Shown: one piece after another, positions 7,384 to 16,161 of the stretch | Layout: every line of letters starts with the position of its first letter | Numbering within the stretch: position 1 is the first letter of the stretch | Assembly: GCA_020025915.1 (NCBI GenBank) | Contig: JAHHRH010000004.1 | Span: 16,521 to 80,520, forward strand | Reading direction: 5' to 3' | Origin: Sutterella sp. | GTDB taxonomy: Bacteria > Pseudomonadota > Gammaproteobacteria > Burkholderiales > Burkholderiaceae_F | DNA length: 64,000 bases | Notes under the pieces: model-generated | The model's database searches: none | The model's input: only the letters and a program-made list of their open reading frames with translations | What the model was told of the DNA's origin: nothing | Position numbers and translations under genes: made by a program

Positions 7384-9021
7384 TTACATCATGCCGGGCA
7401 TGCCGCCCATGCCGTCCATGCCGGCGGGCAACGGCTTATCTTCCTGCGGAAGGTCGGCTACCATGCAATCCGTCGTGAGGATGAGAGAGGCCACAGAAGC
7501 AGCGTTCTGAAGAGCTGTACGGGTTACCTTCGTCGGGTCGAGAACGCCCATTTCAACGAGGTCACCGTATTCACCCGTCTGAGCGTTGTAACCGAAGTTG
7601 CCTTCGCCGTTAGCCACCGTGTTCACCACGACGCTCGGTTCGTCGCCAGCGTTAGCGACGATCTGACGAAGCGGTTCTTCCATGGCGCGAAGAACAATAC
7701 GGATACCAGCGTTCTGTTCGTCGTTGTCACCCTTGAGGTCACGGATGGCCTGCTTGGCGCGGATGAGAGCCACACCACCACCGGCCACGATGCCTTCTTC
7801 AACGGCAGCACGGGTAGCATGAAGGGCGTCTTCAACGCGAGCCTTCTTTTCCTTCATTTCAACTTCGGTAGCAGCACCGACCTTGATCAAGGCAACGCCA
7901 CCAGCGAGCTTGGCAACGCGTTCCTGAAGTTTTTCACGATCGTAGTCGCTCGTAGCGGCATCGATTTGCGTGCGGATGTTCTTCACGCGGTTTTCGATGG
8001 CTTCAGCCTGACCGGCGCCGTCGATAATCGTGGTGTTTTCCTTCGTGATTTCGATCTTCTTGGCCGTACCAAGCTGTTCGAGCGTGGCCTTGTCGAGGCT
8101 CAAGCCTATGTTGGTAGAGATGACCGTGCCGCCCGTGAGGACAGCGATGTCTTCGAGCATGGCCGCGCGACGGTCGCCGAAGCCCGGAGCCTTAACAGCA
8201 GCAACCTTGAGGATGCCACGGATAGAGTTCACAACGAGGGTAGCAAGGGCTTCACCGTCGATGTCTTCAGCAATGATGACGAGCGGACGAGCAGCTTTGG
8301 CAACCTGTTCGAGAATCGGAAGGAGTTCACGAATGTTGCTGATCTTCTTGTCGTGAAGAAGAATGAACGGGTTGTCGAGAACGGCAGCCTGCTTCTCCGG
8401 CTGGTTGATGAAGTACGGGGAGAGATAGCCGCGGTCGAACTGCATACCTTCAACGACTTCGAGTTCGTTCTTGAGGCTCTTACCGTCTTCAACCGTGATC
8501 ACGCCTTCCTTACCTACCTTGTCCATAGCTTCGGAAATGATCGTACCGATTTCAGCGTCAGAGTTAGCAGAGATGGAGCCAACCTGAGCGATTTCTTTGT
8601 TGGTCGTCGTCGGCTTGCTGATCAAACGGAGTTCTTCAATAGCGGCGGCAACAGCCTTGTCGATACCGCGCTTGAGGTCCATCGGGTTCATGCCAGCGGC
8701 AACGAACTTCATACCTTCGTCAACAATAGCCTGAGCGAGTACCGTAGCGGTCGTTGTACCGTCACCAGCGTTGTCGCTGGTCTTGGAGGCCACTTCACGC
8801 ACCATGCAGGCGCCCATGTTTTCGAACTTATCCTTGAGTTCGATTTCTTTGGCGACAGACACACCGTCCTTCGTCACCGTCGGTCCGCCGAAAGCACGTT
8901 CGAGCACCACGTTACGACCCTTCGGGCCGAGCGTGACCTTGACAGCGTTAGCGAGCACGTTAATACCACGGACCATCTTGGAGCGGGCGTCATCACCGAA
9001 AAGAACCTGCTTAGCAGCCAT
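7384..9021 (-). CDS. groEL: Chaperonin GroEL (Hsp60)
   Basis: GroEL forms the double-ring ATP-dependent folding chamber in the cytoplasm. The 545-residue protein opens with MAAKQVLFGDDARSKM, contains the nucleotide-binding GDGTTTATVLAQ near residue 86 and ends in the Gly-Met-rich tail (GMGGMPGMM), all typical. It lies 61 bp downstream of groES and shares its heat-shock promoter. Codon choice is visibly more biased toward C-ending codons than in neighbouring genes, which fits high expression. Confidence 0.99.
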   Translation of the reverse strand: MAAKQVLFGDDARSKMVRGINVLANAVKVTLGPKGRNVVLERAFGGPTVTKDGVSVAKEIELKDKFENMGACMVREVASKTSDNAGDGTTTATVLAQAIVDEGMKFVAAGMNPMDLKRGIDKAVAAAIEELRLISKPTTTNKEIAQVGSISANSDAEIGTIISEAMDKVGKEGVITVEDGKSLKNELEVVEGMQFDRGYLSPYFINQPEKQAAVLDNPFILLHDKKISNIRELLPILEQVAKAARPLVIIAEDIDGEALATLVVNSIRGILKVAAVKAPGFGDRRAAMLEDIAVLTGGTVISTNIGLSLDKATLEQLGTAKKIEITKENTTIIDGAGQAEAIENRVKNIRTQIDAATSDYDREKLQERVAKLAGGVALIKVGAATEVEMKEKKARVEDALHATRAAVEEGIVAGGGVALIRAKQAIRDLKGDNDEQNAGIRIVLRAMEEPLRQIVANAGDEPSVVVNTVANGEGNFGYNAQTGEYGDLVEMGVLDPTKVTRTALQNAASVASLILTTDCMVADLPQEDKPLPAGMDGMGGMPGMM

Positions 9022-9082
9022 TTCTTTAATCCTTTATCTATTTGAAAAACGTTAAATCTTGATGTGTTCTTGGCAGTGCGAC

Positions 9083-9370
9083 TTATTCGAGCACACCCAT
9101 GATGTCTTCTTCGCGCATGACGAGGAGCTCTTCGCCGTCAACCTTGACGGTCTGACCAGAGTACTTGCCGAAGAGAACACGATCACCGACCTTGACGTCG
9201 AGCGCAATGACGCGACCGGCTTCGTCACGCTTGCCCGGGCCGACAGCGATCACTTCACCCTGATCAGGCTTTTCGCCGGCAGAGTCAGGAATGACGATGC
9301 CGAAGGAAGTGGTCGTTTCAGCAGCAAGACGCTTGATGATGACGCGGTCATGCAACGGACGGATCTGCAT
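9083..9370 (-). CDS. groES: Co-chaperonin GroES (Hsp10)
   Basis: GroES caps the GroEL chamber. The 95-residue protein has the standard start MQIRPLHDRVIIKR, a mobile-loop region near residues 19-32 (TTSFGIVIPDSAGEK) and the conserved C-terminal KYSGQTVKVDGEELLVMREEDI. It is the first gene of the groESL operon, with a GGAG ribosome-binding site and a leader of about 130 bases. I see no CIRCE operator; control appears to rest on the sigma-32-type promoter at 9511-9540. Confidence 0.98.
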   Translation of the reverse strand: MQIRPLHDRVIIKRLAAETTTSFGIVIPDSAGEKPDQGEVIAVGPGKRDEAGRVIALDVKVGDRVLFGKYSGQTVKVDGEELLVMREEDIMGVLE

Positions 9371-9510
9371 TTGTTGTTCTCCAAATAAAACAGTCTGTTT
9401 TTTTAAGGGACTCGCAACGAATCTTTGTTGAGAGTCATCGACAATTCAGTTGTAAAAATCGGTGCCAAAATAACGTCAATATAAGGACGCTGTCTTAGCA
9501 TTTACAAGTT

Positions 9511-9540
9511 ATATGGGGATGGATACCCAAAAAACAAGGG
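9511..9540 (-). promoter_or_regulatory. Sigma-32-type heat-shock promoter of groESL
   Basis: Read on the minus strand, CCCTTG (9535-9540) with CTTGTTT as -35 is followed after 13 bases by CCCCATAT (9511-9518) as -10. The -10 agrees fully with the enterobacterial consensus CCCCATnT, and the -35 and the spacing also fit. It sits about 140 bp before the groES start. Confidence 0.85.
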
Positions 9541-9597
9541 CTTTTTTAAATTTTTTTACGTTTCTTCCATTTTCGGTTGAAATCGTTAGAGGTATCG

Positions 9598-11106
9598 GTG
9601 TTGTCAAACGGTAAAAAGGCGTTGATTGGAAGACGTTTGAGCTTAGCGATGTTGTTGGCGTGTTTTGGCTTGTCGGCTCAGGCACAGCCTCTTCAGGAGC
9701 TACCTGATGTATTGGTACGCGCTGCGAAGACTTGTCACGTTGACCCGCAGGCGGTCACGCTCTCAGTGGTACCTCTGAAAGATTTATTGGTGCCTGAAGA
9801 TAGGCCTATGCCTCAAGTTAAACCACTGATTGCCGTGAATGCAGATCGACATGTGTCACCAGCGTCGACTGCGAAGCTCGTAACCACTTTGGCTGGTTTA
9901 GAACGTTTGGGGGCGAACTGGCGCTGGAAAACGTATTTTTATGCGGATGAGCGTCCAGATGAAAAAGGACGTGTGTCCCAGCTTTATCTAAAAGGGGGCG
10001 GCGATCCCACTTTAGTGGTTGAGAAGTTTTCACTTTTAGTGGATCGTATGGCTCAGTTAGGGGTACGTCATATCGAGGGTGATCTTGTTGTTGATCGATC
10101 CTTCTTTGATATACCTGAGGGTGATCCGTCAGCGTTTGATGGTCGCGGCTCTCGCCCTTATAACCAATTACCTGATGCAGCTGTGATTGGGTATCGAAAC
10201 CTTAGTTTTGAATTTGTTCCTGATATCAAAGCAAAGAAAGCTCGTATTGTTGCAATGCCTCCTTTGGCGGGTATGGACGTCCCCACTTCGATCCCTTTGA
10301 GTAAAGGTGTCTGTGGCGATTGGAAGGAGAGCATTGGCTATAACCTCAAACAGACTAAGGACGGTCGTCTTGTTGTGTCGTTTAATGGGAAATTGCCAAA
10401 AGCGTGTGGCCCTAAAACCTTTAATGTGATTTCTTTAGAAGCGGATGTATTTTTAGAGCGTCTCTTTAGGGGATATTGGGAAAAAGACGGGCGTACTTGG
10501 AAGGGGTATGTGCGTCGTGGAGTGGTGCCTCAAGAAGCTACGATGATTGCTGGTCATACGTCTGACGCGTTGGCCGATGTAACGGCTCTCGTCAATAAGT
10601 GGTCTAATAATTTGATTGCACGGCATATCTACCTGAGTTTGGGCACATTGAAAGAGCGTGACGATGAAGATGTGCCGCTTCGCATCAAAATGGACGACGC
10701 ACGAGAAGTGTTGGCGAAATGGTTAACTGAAAAAGGCGTGCCGTTGGGTGATATTTACATTGAGAATGGTTCGGGGTTGTCACGCGTATCACATGTGACG
10801 GCGCGTGCCATGACGCAACTCTTAGCGGCGGGGTGGGTCAGCCCACGTATGCCTGAATATATGAGTTCATTACCTATTTCTGGTGTGGATGGAACGATGC
10901 GTAAGCGTAAGGAAGCCCTGGGGCGTGCCCACTTAAAAACAGGATATCTTGCCGATGTACGCTCAATTGGTGGCTATATTTACGCTCAAAATGGTGAACG
11001 TTACGCTATCTTTGCGAGTGTGCACGGGGAACGCAATATGCCTGGTGGCATTCGATTCTTGAATCGCGTTATTGAATGGACGTACGAACAAAAAACTCAA
11101 AAGTAG
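9598..11106 (+). CDS. dacB: D-alanyl-D-alanine carboxypeptidase/endopeptidase, PBP4 class
   Basis: PBP4-type enzymes trim and cleave peptidoglycan cross-links in the periplasm. The 502-residue protein has a signal peptide (about 1-30, LSLAMLLACFGLSAQA) and all three penicillin-binding motifs: SxxK as S90-T-A-K93, SxN as S336-N-N338, and KTG at 447-449. The long insert between the first two motifs is characteristic of class C PBPs. GTG at 9598 is chosen because AGAGG (9588-9592) is 5 bases upstream and the signal peptide follows directly; an upstream in-frame TTG at 9577 lacks such a site. It is transcribed divergently from groES. Confidence 0.92.
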   Translation: MLSNGKKALIGRRLSLAMLLACFGLSAQAQPLQELPDVLVRAAKTCHVDPQAVTLSVVPLKDLLVPEDRPMPQVKPLIAVNADRHVSPASTAKLVTTLAGLERLGANWRWKTYFYADERPDEKGRVSQLYLKGGGDPTLVVEKFSLLVDRMAQLGVRHIEGDLVVDRSFFDIPEGDPSAFDGRGSRPYNQLPDAAVIGYRNLSFEFVPDIKAKKARIVAMPPLAGMDVPTSIPLSKGVCGDWKESIGYNLKQTKDGRLVVSFNGKLPKACGPKTFNVISLEADVFLERLFRGYWEKDGRTWKGYVRRGVVPQEATMIAGHTSDALADVTALVNKWSNNLIARHIYLSLGTLKERDDEDVPLRIKMDDAREVLAKWLTEKGVPLGDIYIENGSGLSRVSHVTARAMTQLLAAGWVSPRMPEYMSSLPISGVDGTMRKRKEALGRAHLKTGYLADVRSIGGYIYAQNGERYAIFASVHGERNMPGGIRFLNRVIEWTYEQKTQK

Positions 11107-11111
11107 ATCTG

Positions 11112-11147
11112 AAAAAAGGACGATTCTGTGTGGAACCGTCCTTTTTA
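11112..11147. terminator. Bidirectional terminator between dacB and dsbD-like gene
   Basis: AAAAAGGACG pairs with CGTCCTTTTT around a partly paired loop, with A- and T-tracts on either side. It sits between convergent genes. Confidence 0.85.
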
Positions 11148-11156
11148 ATTAGTACC

Positions 11157-13301
11157 TTATGGTTTTTCAATCGCGTCGATCACAATGCTAGGCGTTAGCA
11201 ATTCGGGCAAAATATCAACAGTGCCATCAGGTCGATAGATGAGATAGAGTGGCACGCCAGAACGACCGAAATTGGCCAAGATCTCTGTGATGGCTGGGTC
11301 ATGATTGGTCCAGTCACCGACCAATAACACAAAGTTCTTTTTCTGGAAAACAGTTTGAACGTCATTGCGATTGAGTGCCGCGACTTTATTTGCCTGACAA
11401 GTGACGCACCAGGCGGCTGTAAAGTCAACAAAGACTGGGCGACCTTCGGCCAAGGCAGTAGTAACGGCTTGATCGCTCCAAGGTTGCCAGTTACCGTGGC
11501 TAGCGACGTTGCCATTGCGGTCAAAGATGCCCGTGGCAATGGTGCCGATGATACTAACGGTGACACAAGCTGTGACGCCCATCAGCGCACGATTTCGACC
11601 TCGTCCCCATTGTTCTCGGCCGAGTAGCCAAAGGAATACGGCTGTTGCTCCGCTTGCCGCGAGCATGAGTAACATGCCATTCAAGTTGATTTGCTTAGAG
11701 AGAACCCAGGCAAGCCACACGACCGCAAGCGCCATGGGGATCGCCATGGCTTTGCGGAAGATGTCCATCCAGGCACCTGGCTTAGGGAGAAGACGAGACC
11801 AACCTGGGAAGATACAAAGTAGCAACCAAGGGAGTGCCATACCGAAGCCCAAAGCGATAAAGACCGCAAGGGCTTCGATCGCTGGTTGCGTCACGGCGTA
11901 GCCCAGTGCAGCGCCCATAAAGGGAGCTGTACAGGGGCTTGCGATAATCACTGCTAACATACCTGTGAAAAAAGAACTCTTGACGCCGGACTTAGGTGTA
12001 TTGCGTGCTGCGCGACTATCCGCTAAATGAGTCGCAGCGGTGAACTCAAAGAGGCCAAAGAGGTTCAGTGTGATGGCCACAAAGAGAACGATCAAAAGAG
12101 ATACGACCCAAGGACTTTGAAGCTGAAAGCCCCAACCCAGTGCGAGACCAATGCTACGCAATCCGAGCAGAATGCCTGAGAGGGCGCACATGGTCACCAA
12201 TACGCCAAGCGTAAACGCAACACCGTGTGGAAGTAGACGTTCGCCTTGACGATAGCCTTCAACGAGTTGCAAGATCTTCAATGACAAGATCGGGAAGACG
12301 CAAGGCATTAAATTAAGAATCAAGCCACCTAAGAAGGCAAAGAGTAAGGCTGTCAAAGTCGTGATCGAGACTTTGATATTGGGAATGGGCGAGTCGCCTG
12401 TAAAAGCTGGTGGTATAGGGACAGTTCCCTTTTCTAAGGGCAACGTTGTTTCAAGCGCCCAACCGCCATTGGCAGGACCGCCGTCAGCCACGAGGACACC
12501 TGGTAATGTTGCCATGGGAGCTTCTGTGAAGTTAGGGCTCAACGTCATTGTCAAAGCAACGCTTCCGTCTTTTTCACGGGTGTAGCGTGTGCCGTCAACG
12601 AGCGAGAGAGCATATTCCTTTAGAGGGAAGAACGTCAGGTCTTTAGCAATGTGTACAGCATCAGCAGGGATCGTCACTTTAAGACGATTGTCTTCATAGA
12701 TGGCACGAAGATCGGCGATGCTAGATAGTTCAGGAATGTTTTTTTGAGCGGCTTCAATGAGGGGAGCATCCTCCGTTTTTGCGGGAGCAACGACATAAGG
12801 AAGACGCAATTCTGCCGTGGCTTCGCCAGGAATGCAGACATCTTTACATGCAAGGAATGAGACGTGAACTCGGATGTTGGCCGCACGTCCTTCGGGGAAG
12901 CGAGGAACATCAAGCTCAAACGGGAAAACCGCTGTATCACTATAGCCAAAGCTCACAATATCTTGTGTAGCAAGGCGTTCAGGTAAAGGGAATTGTGGTT
13001 CTGTAACTTTAAGGTCGCTAGGTACACTAAAAGAAAATTGCGTAGGGAGTCCTGCGTCACCAGGCATACGCCAATAGGTGTGCCACCCTGGTTCATGGGT
13101 GAGAACCACGGCCAGCCGATTGTCAGCTTGTGGTGTCAGTCCCTCATGAACGGACGCAATACGAACCGTGACGTTGGGTTGGGCGAGGGCTTGTGCCCCG
13201 CGGTCTAGCGTCGAAAAAAGATTTTGGGCCCCGGAGGCCCAGGAAGTGGCCGCCGTGGCCAACGTTGCTACGGCGGCAAGCCAGGTCTTAACGGAACCCA
13301 T
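11157..13301 (-). CDS. dsbD: Protein-disulfide reductase, DsbD/ScsB family
   Basis: Proteins of this family carry electrons from cytoplasmic thioredoxin through the inner membrane to periplasmic thiol proteins. The 714 residues divide into a signal peptide (about 1-23), an extended periplasmic N-terminal domain with a CKDVC pair (C152, C156), a membrane domain of about eight spans starting near 315 with cysteines in MPCVFP and SPCTAPFMG, and a C-terminal thioredoxin domain with WCVTC (C632, C635). The large N-terminal domain is closer to ScsB than to E. coli DsbD. It starts 22 bp after hemL, so the two are probably co-transcribed. A plausible redox partner is the exported CRWC protein at 6670-7269. 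Confidence 0.88.
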   Translation of the reverse strand: MGSVKTWLAAVATLATAATSWASGAQNLFSTLDRGAQALAQPNVTVRIASVHEGLTPQADNRLAVVLTHEPGWHTYWRMPGDAGLPTQFSFSVPSDLKVTEPQFPLPERLATQDIVSFGYSDTAVFPFELDVPRFPEGRAANIRVHVSFLACKDVCIPGEATAELRLPYVVAPAKTEDAPLIEAAQKNIPELSSIADLRAIYEDNRLKVTIPADAVHIAKDLTFFPLKEYALSLVDGTRYTREKDGSVALTMTLSPNFTEAPMATLPGVLVADGGPANGGWALETTLPLEKGTVPIPPAFTGDSPIPNIKVSITTLTALLFAFLGGLILNLMPCVFPILSLKILQLVEGYRQGERLLPHGVAFTLGVLVTMCALSGILLGLRSIGLALGWGFQLQSPWVVSLLIVLFVAITLNLFGLFEFTAATHLADSRAARNTPKSGVKSSFFTGMLAVIIASPCTAPFMGAALGYAVTQPAIEALAVFIALGFGMALPWLLLCIFPGWSRLLPKPGAWMDIFRKAMAIPMALAVVWLAWVLSKQINLNGMLLMLAASGATAVFLWLLGREQWGRGRNRALMGVTACVTVSIIGTIATGIFDRNGNVASHGNWQPWSDQAVTTALAEGRPVFVDFTAAWCVTCQANKVAALNRNDVQTVFQKKNFVLLVGDWTNHDPAITEILANFGRSGVPLYLIYRPDGTVDILPELLTPSIVIDAIEKP

Positions 13302-13323
13302 GGTTCAACCTTCGAGTTAAAGA

Positions 13324-14607
13324 TTAGTCAGCGATTTCAGCAAAGGTTTCGCACGCGGCCTGAATCGTGGTATCGATCACTTCGTCGGTATGCATGATCG
13401 ATACGAAACCTGCTTCGAAGACAGACGGTGCGAAGTATACACCACGATTCAACATACCATGGAAGAAACGATTGAAGCGTTCGGTGTCAGACTTCATTAC
13501 GTCAGCAAAGCCGTGCGGGATAGACGGGAGGAAGTAAAGACCAAACATGCCACCCACGCTATCGGCGCAGAATTCAATGCCAGCGTCCTTGGCGGCAGCC
13601 GTGAGTCCCGTCACAAGACGTGTGGCTTGAGCGGACAGACGATCATGGAAGCCAGGCGCTTGAATGCCTTTGAGTGTTGCCAAACCGCAAGCAACAGCAA
13701 CGGGGTTGCCTGAAAGGGTACCTGCCTGATAGACAGGGCCGAGCGGCGCAATGGACTGCATAATGTCGCGACGACCACCAAAGGCTGCCACGGGCATGCC
13801 GCCACCAATCACCTTACCCAACATCGTTAAGTCAGGCGTAATGCCATAGTGAGCTTGCGCACCACCTTGAGCGACGCGGAAACCAGTCATCACTTCGTCA
13901 ACGATCAATACGGCACCATGCTTCGTGCAAAGTTCACGCATAGTCTTCAGGAATTCTGGGTTGCCGCGAACCATGTTCATGTTACCAGCGACTGCTTCGA
14001 CGATCACGCAAGCGATGTCATCGCCATAACGGTTAAACGCATCTTCGAGCTGTTGCGGGTTGTTATATTCCAGAACGAGCGTATGTTCCGTCACAGAGGC
14101 AGGAACGCCAGCCGATGACGGGTTTCCGAAGGTCAACATGCCAGAACCAGCCTTGACGAGAAGGGAGTCAGAGTGACCGTGGTAGCAACCTTCAAACTTG
14201 ATGATCTTGTTACGCCCCGTGAAACCACGTGCTAAGCGGATAGCAGACATACCAGCTTCTGTGCCGGAACTTACCAAGCGGACTTGTTCCATAGAAGGAA
14301 CGAGTTTACGGACTTCTTCAGCGATCAACGTTTCGCCTTCGGTGACAGCACCAAAAGAAAGCCCCTTGGAAACGGCAGCATCCACGGCGGCGATCACGTC
14401 GTCGTTATTGTGCCCCAGAATCATCGGACCCCAAGAAAGAATGTAGTCAATGAATTGCTTGCCCGTCGCATCCCACATGTAGGGACCCTTGGCGTGATCG
14501 ATAAAGCGCGGAGAACCACCGACCGAGCGAAAAGCACGCACGGGGGAATTTACGCCGCCCGGGATGGAGATCTGGGCACGTTGGAAAAGTTCATCATTGC
14601 GATCCAT
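13324..14607 (-). CDS. hemL: Glutamate-1-semialdehyde 2,1-aminomutase
   Basis: HemL is a PLP enzyme that makes 5-aminolevulinate, the first committed tetrapyrrole precursor, from glutamate-1-semialdehyde. The 427-residue product has the PLP lysine K265 in TMLGKVIGGGMP, the same number as in E. coli, plus SSGTEAGMSAIRLAR (113-127) and DEVMTGFR. ATG at 14607 is chosen over an upstream in-frame start because AGGAG lies at normal spacing and the protein then begins at the family's usual MDRNDELF-like N terminus. The dsbD-type gene follows 22 bp downstream. Confidence 0.95.
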   Translation of the reverse strand: MDRNDELFQRAQISIPGGVNSPVRAFRSVGGSPRFIDHAKGPYMWDATGKQFIDYILSWGPMILGHNNDDVIAAVDAAVSKGLSFGAVTEGETLIAEEVRKLVPSMEQVRLVSSGTEAGMSAIRLARGFTGRNKIIKFEGCYHGHSDSLLVKAGSGMLTFGNPSSAGVPASVTEHTLVLEYNNPQQLEDAFNRYGDDIACVIVEAVAGNMNMVRGNPEFLKTMRELCTKHGAVLIVDEVMTGFRVAQGGAQAHYGITPDLTMLGKVIGGGMPVAAFGGRRDIMQSIAPLGPVYQAGTLSGNPVAVACGLATLKGIQAPGFHDRLSAQATRLVTGLTAAAKDAGIEFCADSVGGMFGLYFLPSIPHGFADVMKSDTERFNRFFHGMLNRGVYFAPSVFEAGFVSIMHTDEVIDTTIQAACETFAEIAD

Positions 14608-14682
14608 TGTCAACTCCTGATGGGGTATCTGATGTAAACCAACAGCCGAGGTGATGAGCGTTGGTACAGTGTCTGAAAACTG

Positions 14683-14711
14683 AAAAAGGGCGGCCTTCGA
14701 GTCAGTCGCCC
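14683..14711 (-). terminator. Terminator-like hairpin between the pagP-like gene and hemL
   Basis: On the minus strand a GC-rich stem (GGGCG with CGCCC) is followed directly by five T residues. It is 72 bp past the pagP-like stop and 76 bp before the hemL start. It may end the upstream transcript or act as an attenuator in the hemL leader. Confidence 0.55.
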
Positions 14712-14782
14712 GATATTTGGCGAGCATTCTACTAGCTCAGTCTGAAAGAACCGTTAACAAACTGTGCTGAAGTAGAAAAAAG

Positions 14783-15946
14783 TTAGAACGCCCAGCCAAC
14801 CGAAACAGTGAAATCTGTCGGCATGGCGGTAAAGAGGTAGCTGTCGTCGCGTCCTTCCACCGTACCCTTAAATCGGGCAAACGAGGTGAACATTTCAGCA
14901 TTAACAAAGAGGTTCTTTGTCACGGCGTACGTGGTTCCTAAAGACAAGACGGGGTGAACGCTATCGTCTTTACGATTTTGGTTCTTCATTTGGGAATAGC
15001 CGACACCACCGCCAGCATACAGGCGCAAATGATCAAGGACGTCAATGTTGTATTGCAACTGAATAGCCCACGTTTCAAAACGGTAGTTCTTTCGTTCGAA
15101 GTTGGCACCCGAGCGTACTCCATGGGTCGAACGACGATAGGAAACGTCTGTGGCCCAGTGGCGGCCTGAGTAGTGACGCATGCCTACATGCCAAGACTGG
15201 TCGTTCTTCACAGTGGTAGGGCTATATTCTTCGCCGTTATCCATATAGGTGTAACCCCAGCCGCCGTAGATCATGTTTTCTGCGGAATTCCAGGGACTCG
15301 AGGCTGGCAACGGCAGGTCACGACGCTTCTGGTCGTCGATCGTAATCGTCGAATAGAAGAAAAAGACGTGGGTAAACGGAATATAAGTCCCATAGAAGGA
15401 CACGGTGTCAGTGCCCACTTTGGCAACAGGTAGGGGCAATGGGCAAGGTAACCACATATAGTCACCGCGCATCGTCAGGCCTGCTAAGTACCCTGCCCCA
15501 ACGTGAAAGCCGGTGTTGCTGATCGGCCAACGGGCGAGCCATTGATAGCCTACCATAGGTTCCATGCGGTAATTGGAGTCGACAAAGCTCGTCACAAAGA
15601 AAGTACGTTCATTGCCGCGACTGTCGATCACTTGACGACCTAAGCCCATCCCAAAGGGATAGCCATTTTCTTCGTGGCGCTTATCCCATGCCCACGTCGG
15701 GTGGTTGGTATAAGTGGGCACAATCCAAATGCTGTTGCCGTCTTTCATGATGGCCTTGGCGCCATTAACAGAATCCTGCCAGAAGGAGCCAAAGTCACCC
15801 GGACGGTCAGCAGAAGCAGATACGTAACCAGCGGGCGTTGTATCAATCACAGCGTCAAGGAGGGTATTAGCTTGCGCCTGAGTGGACATCCCAATCAGGG
15901 CGCTAGCCATGGTGATGACCAGTGTTTTCAAAATTGGATTTTTCAT
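14783..15946 (-). CDS. PagP lipid A palmitoyltransferase domain fused to a second outer-membrane beta-barrel
   Basis: The 387-residue product has a signal peptide ending near AQA (residue 26). Residues about 50-203 match PagP, the outer-membrane enzyme that moves palmitate from phospholipids to lipid A: H82 in the YTNHPTWAWD segment and the pair D123-S124 in SFVDSNYRMEP line up with the E. coli catalytic His33, Asp76 and Ser77, and the TYIPF end also matches. PagP normally stops here. Instead a linker (204-222) leads into some 165 further residues of alternating polar and hydrophobic strands (YGGWGYTYM, DVSYRRSTH, LRLYAGGGVGYS) ending in GWAF, a classic beta-barrel C terminus of the OmpW/opacity type. 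ATG 15946 is the start that gives a signal peptide. PagP activity is likely; the role of the second barrel is unknown. Confidence 0.8.
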   Translation of the reverse strand: MKNPILKTLVITMASALIGMSTQAQANTLLDAVIDTTPAGYVSASADRPGDFGSFWQDSVNGAKAIMKDGNSIWIVPTYTNHPTWAWDKRHEENGYPFGMGLGRQVIDSRGNERTFFVTSFVDSNYRMEPMVGYQWLARWPISNTGFHVGAGYLAGLTMRGDYMWLPCPLPLPVAKVGTDTVSFYGTYIPFTHVFFFYSTITIDDQKRRDLPLPASSPWNSAENMIYGGWGYTYMDNGEEYSPTTVKNDQSWHVGMRHYSGRHWATDVSYRRSTHGVRSGANFERKNYRFETWAIQLQYNIDVLDHLRLYAGGGVGYSQMKNQNRKDDSVHPVLSLGTTYAVTKNLFVNAEMFTSFARFKGTVEGRDDSYLFTAMPTDFTVSVGWAF

Positions 15947-15962
15947 CTTTTTCTCTAGACAA

Positions 15963-15989
15963 CTACATGGATAAAAAATGGCCATGTAG
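15963..15989 (-). promoter_or_regulatory. Leader hairpin upstream of the pagP-like gene
   Basis: CTACATGG and CCATGTAG form a perfect 8-bp inverted repeat around an 11-base A/T-rich loop, ending 16 bases before the start codon. Its position would let it affect ribosome access; the role is inferred only from position. Confidence 0.45.
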
Positions 15990-16125
15990 ACGAAAAATGC
16001 TCGGGGTCTCATTCCAAGGAGGTTTGGACGCATTATTCTCGCATAAGCCTATGAATGAAGGTTCGAGATCCATGGGAAAAATCATCTAGCTTGTCTCTAG
16101 ACTGCAAAAAACGTCCTTGTCGTAC

Positions 16126-16154
16126 TTGAAAAAACTATTCAAAACACGTAGAGT
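16126..16154 (+). promoter_or_regulatory. Probable sigma-70 promoter of rnpB
   Basis: TTGAAA (16126-16131) and TAGAGT (16149-16154) are separated by 17 bases and place a start site near the 5' end of the RNase P RNA. Confidence 0.6.
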
Positions 16155-16161
16155 GTGCCAC

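Noticed and set aside
7819..9045. 408-codon open frame on the plus strand opposite groEL/groES
   Set aside because: It is a mirror of the highly biased groEL codon use; no start signal and no protein-like motif pattern.
15250..15310. HYS segment (residues 258-260) of the second barrel as a PagL-type deacylase site
   Set aside because: PagL has its His/Ser/Glu near the C-terminal end of its barrel with HYSNA-like context; here it lies at the start of the domain and lacks that context.
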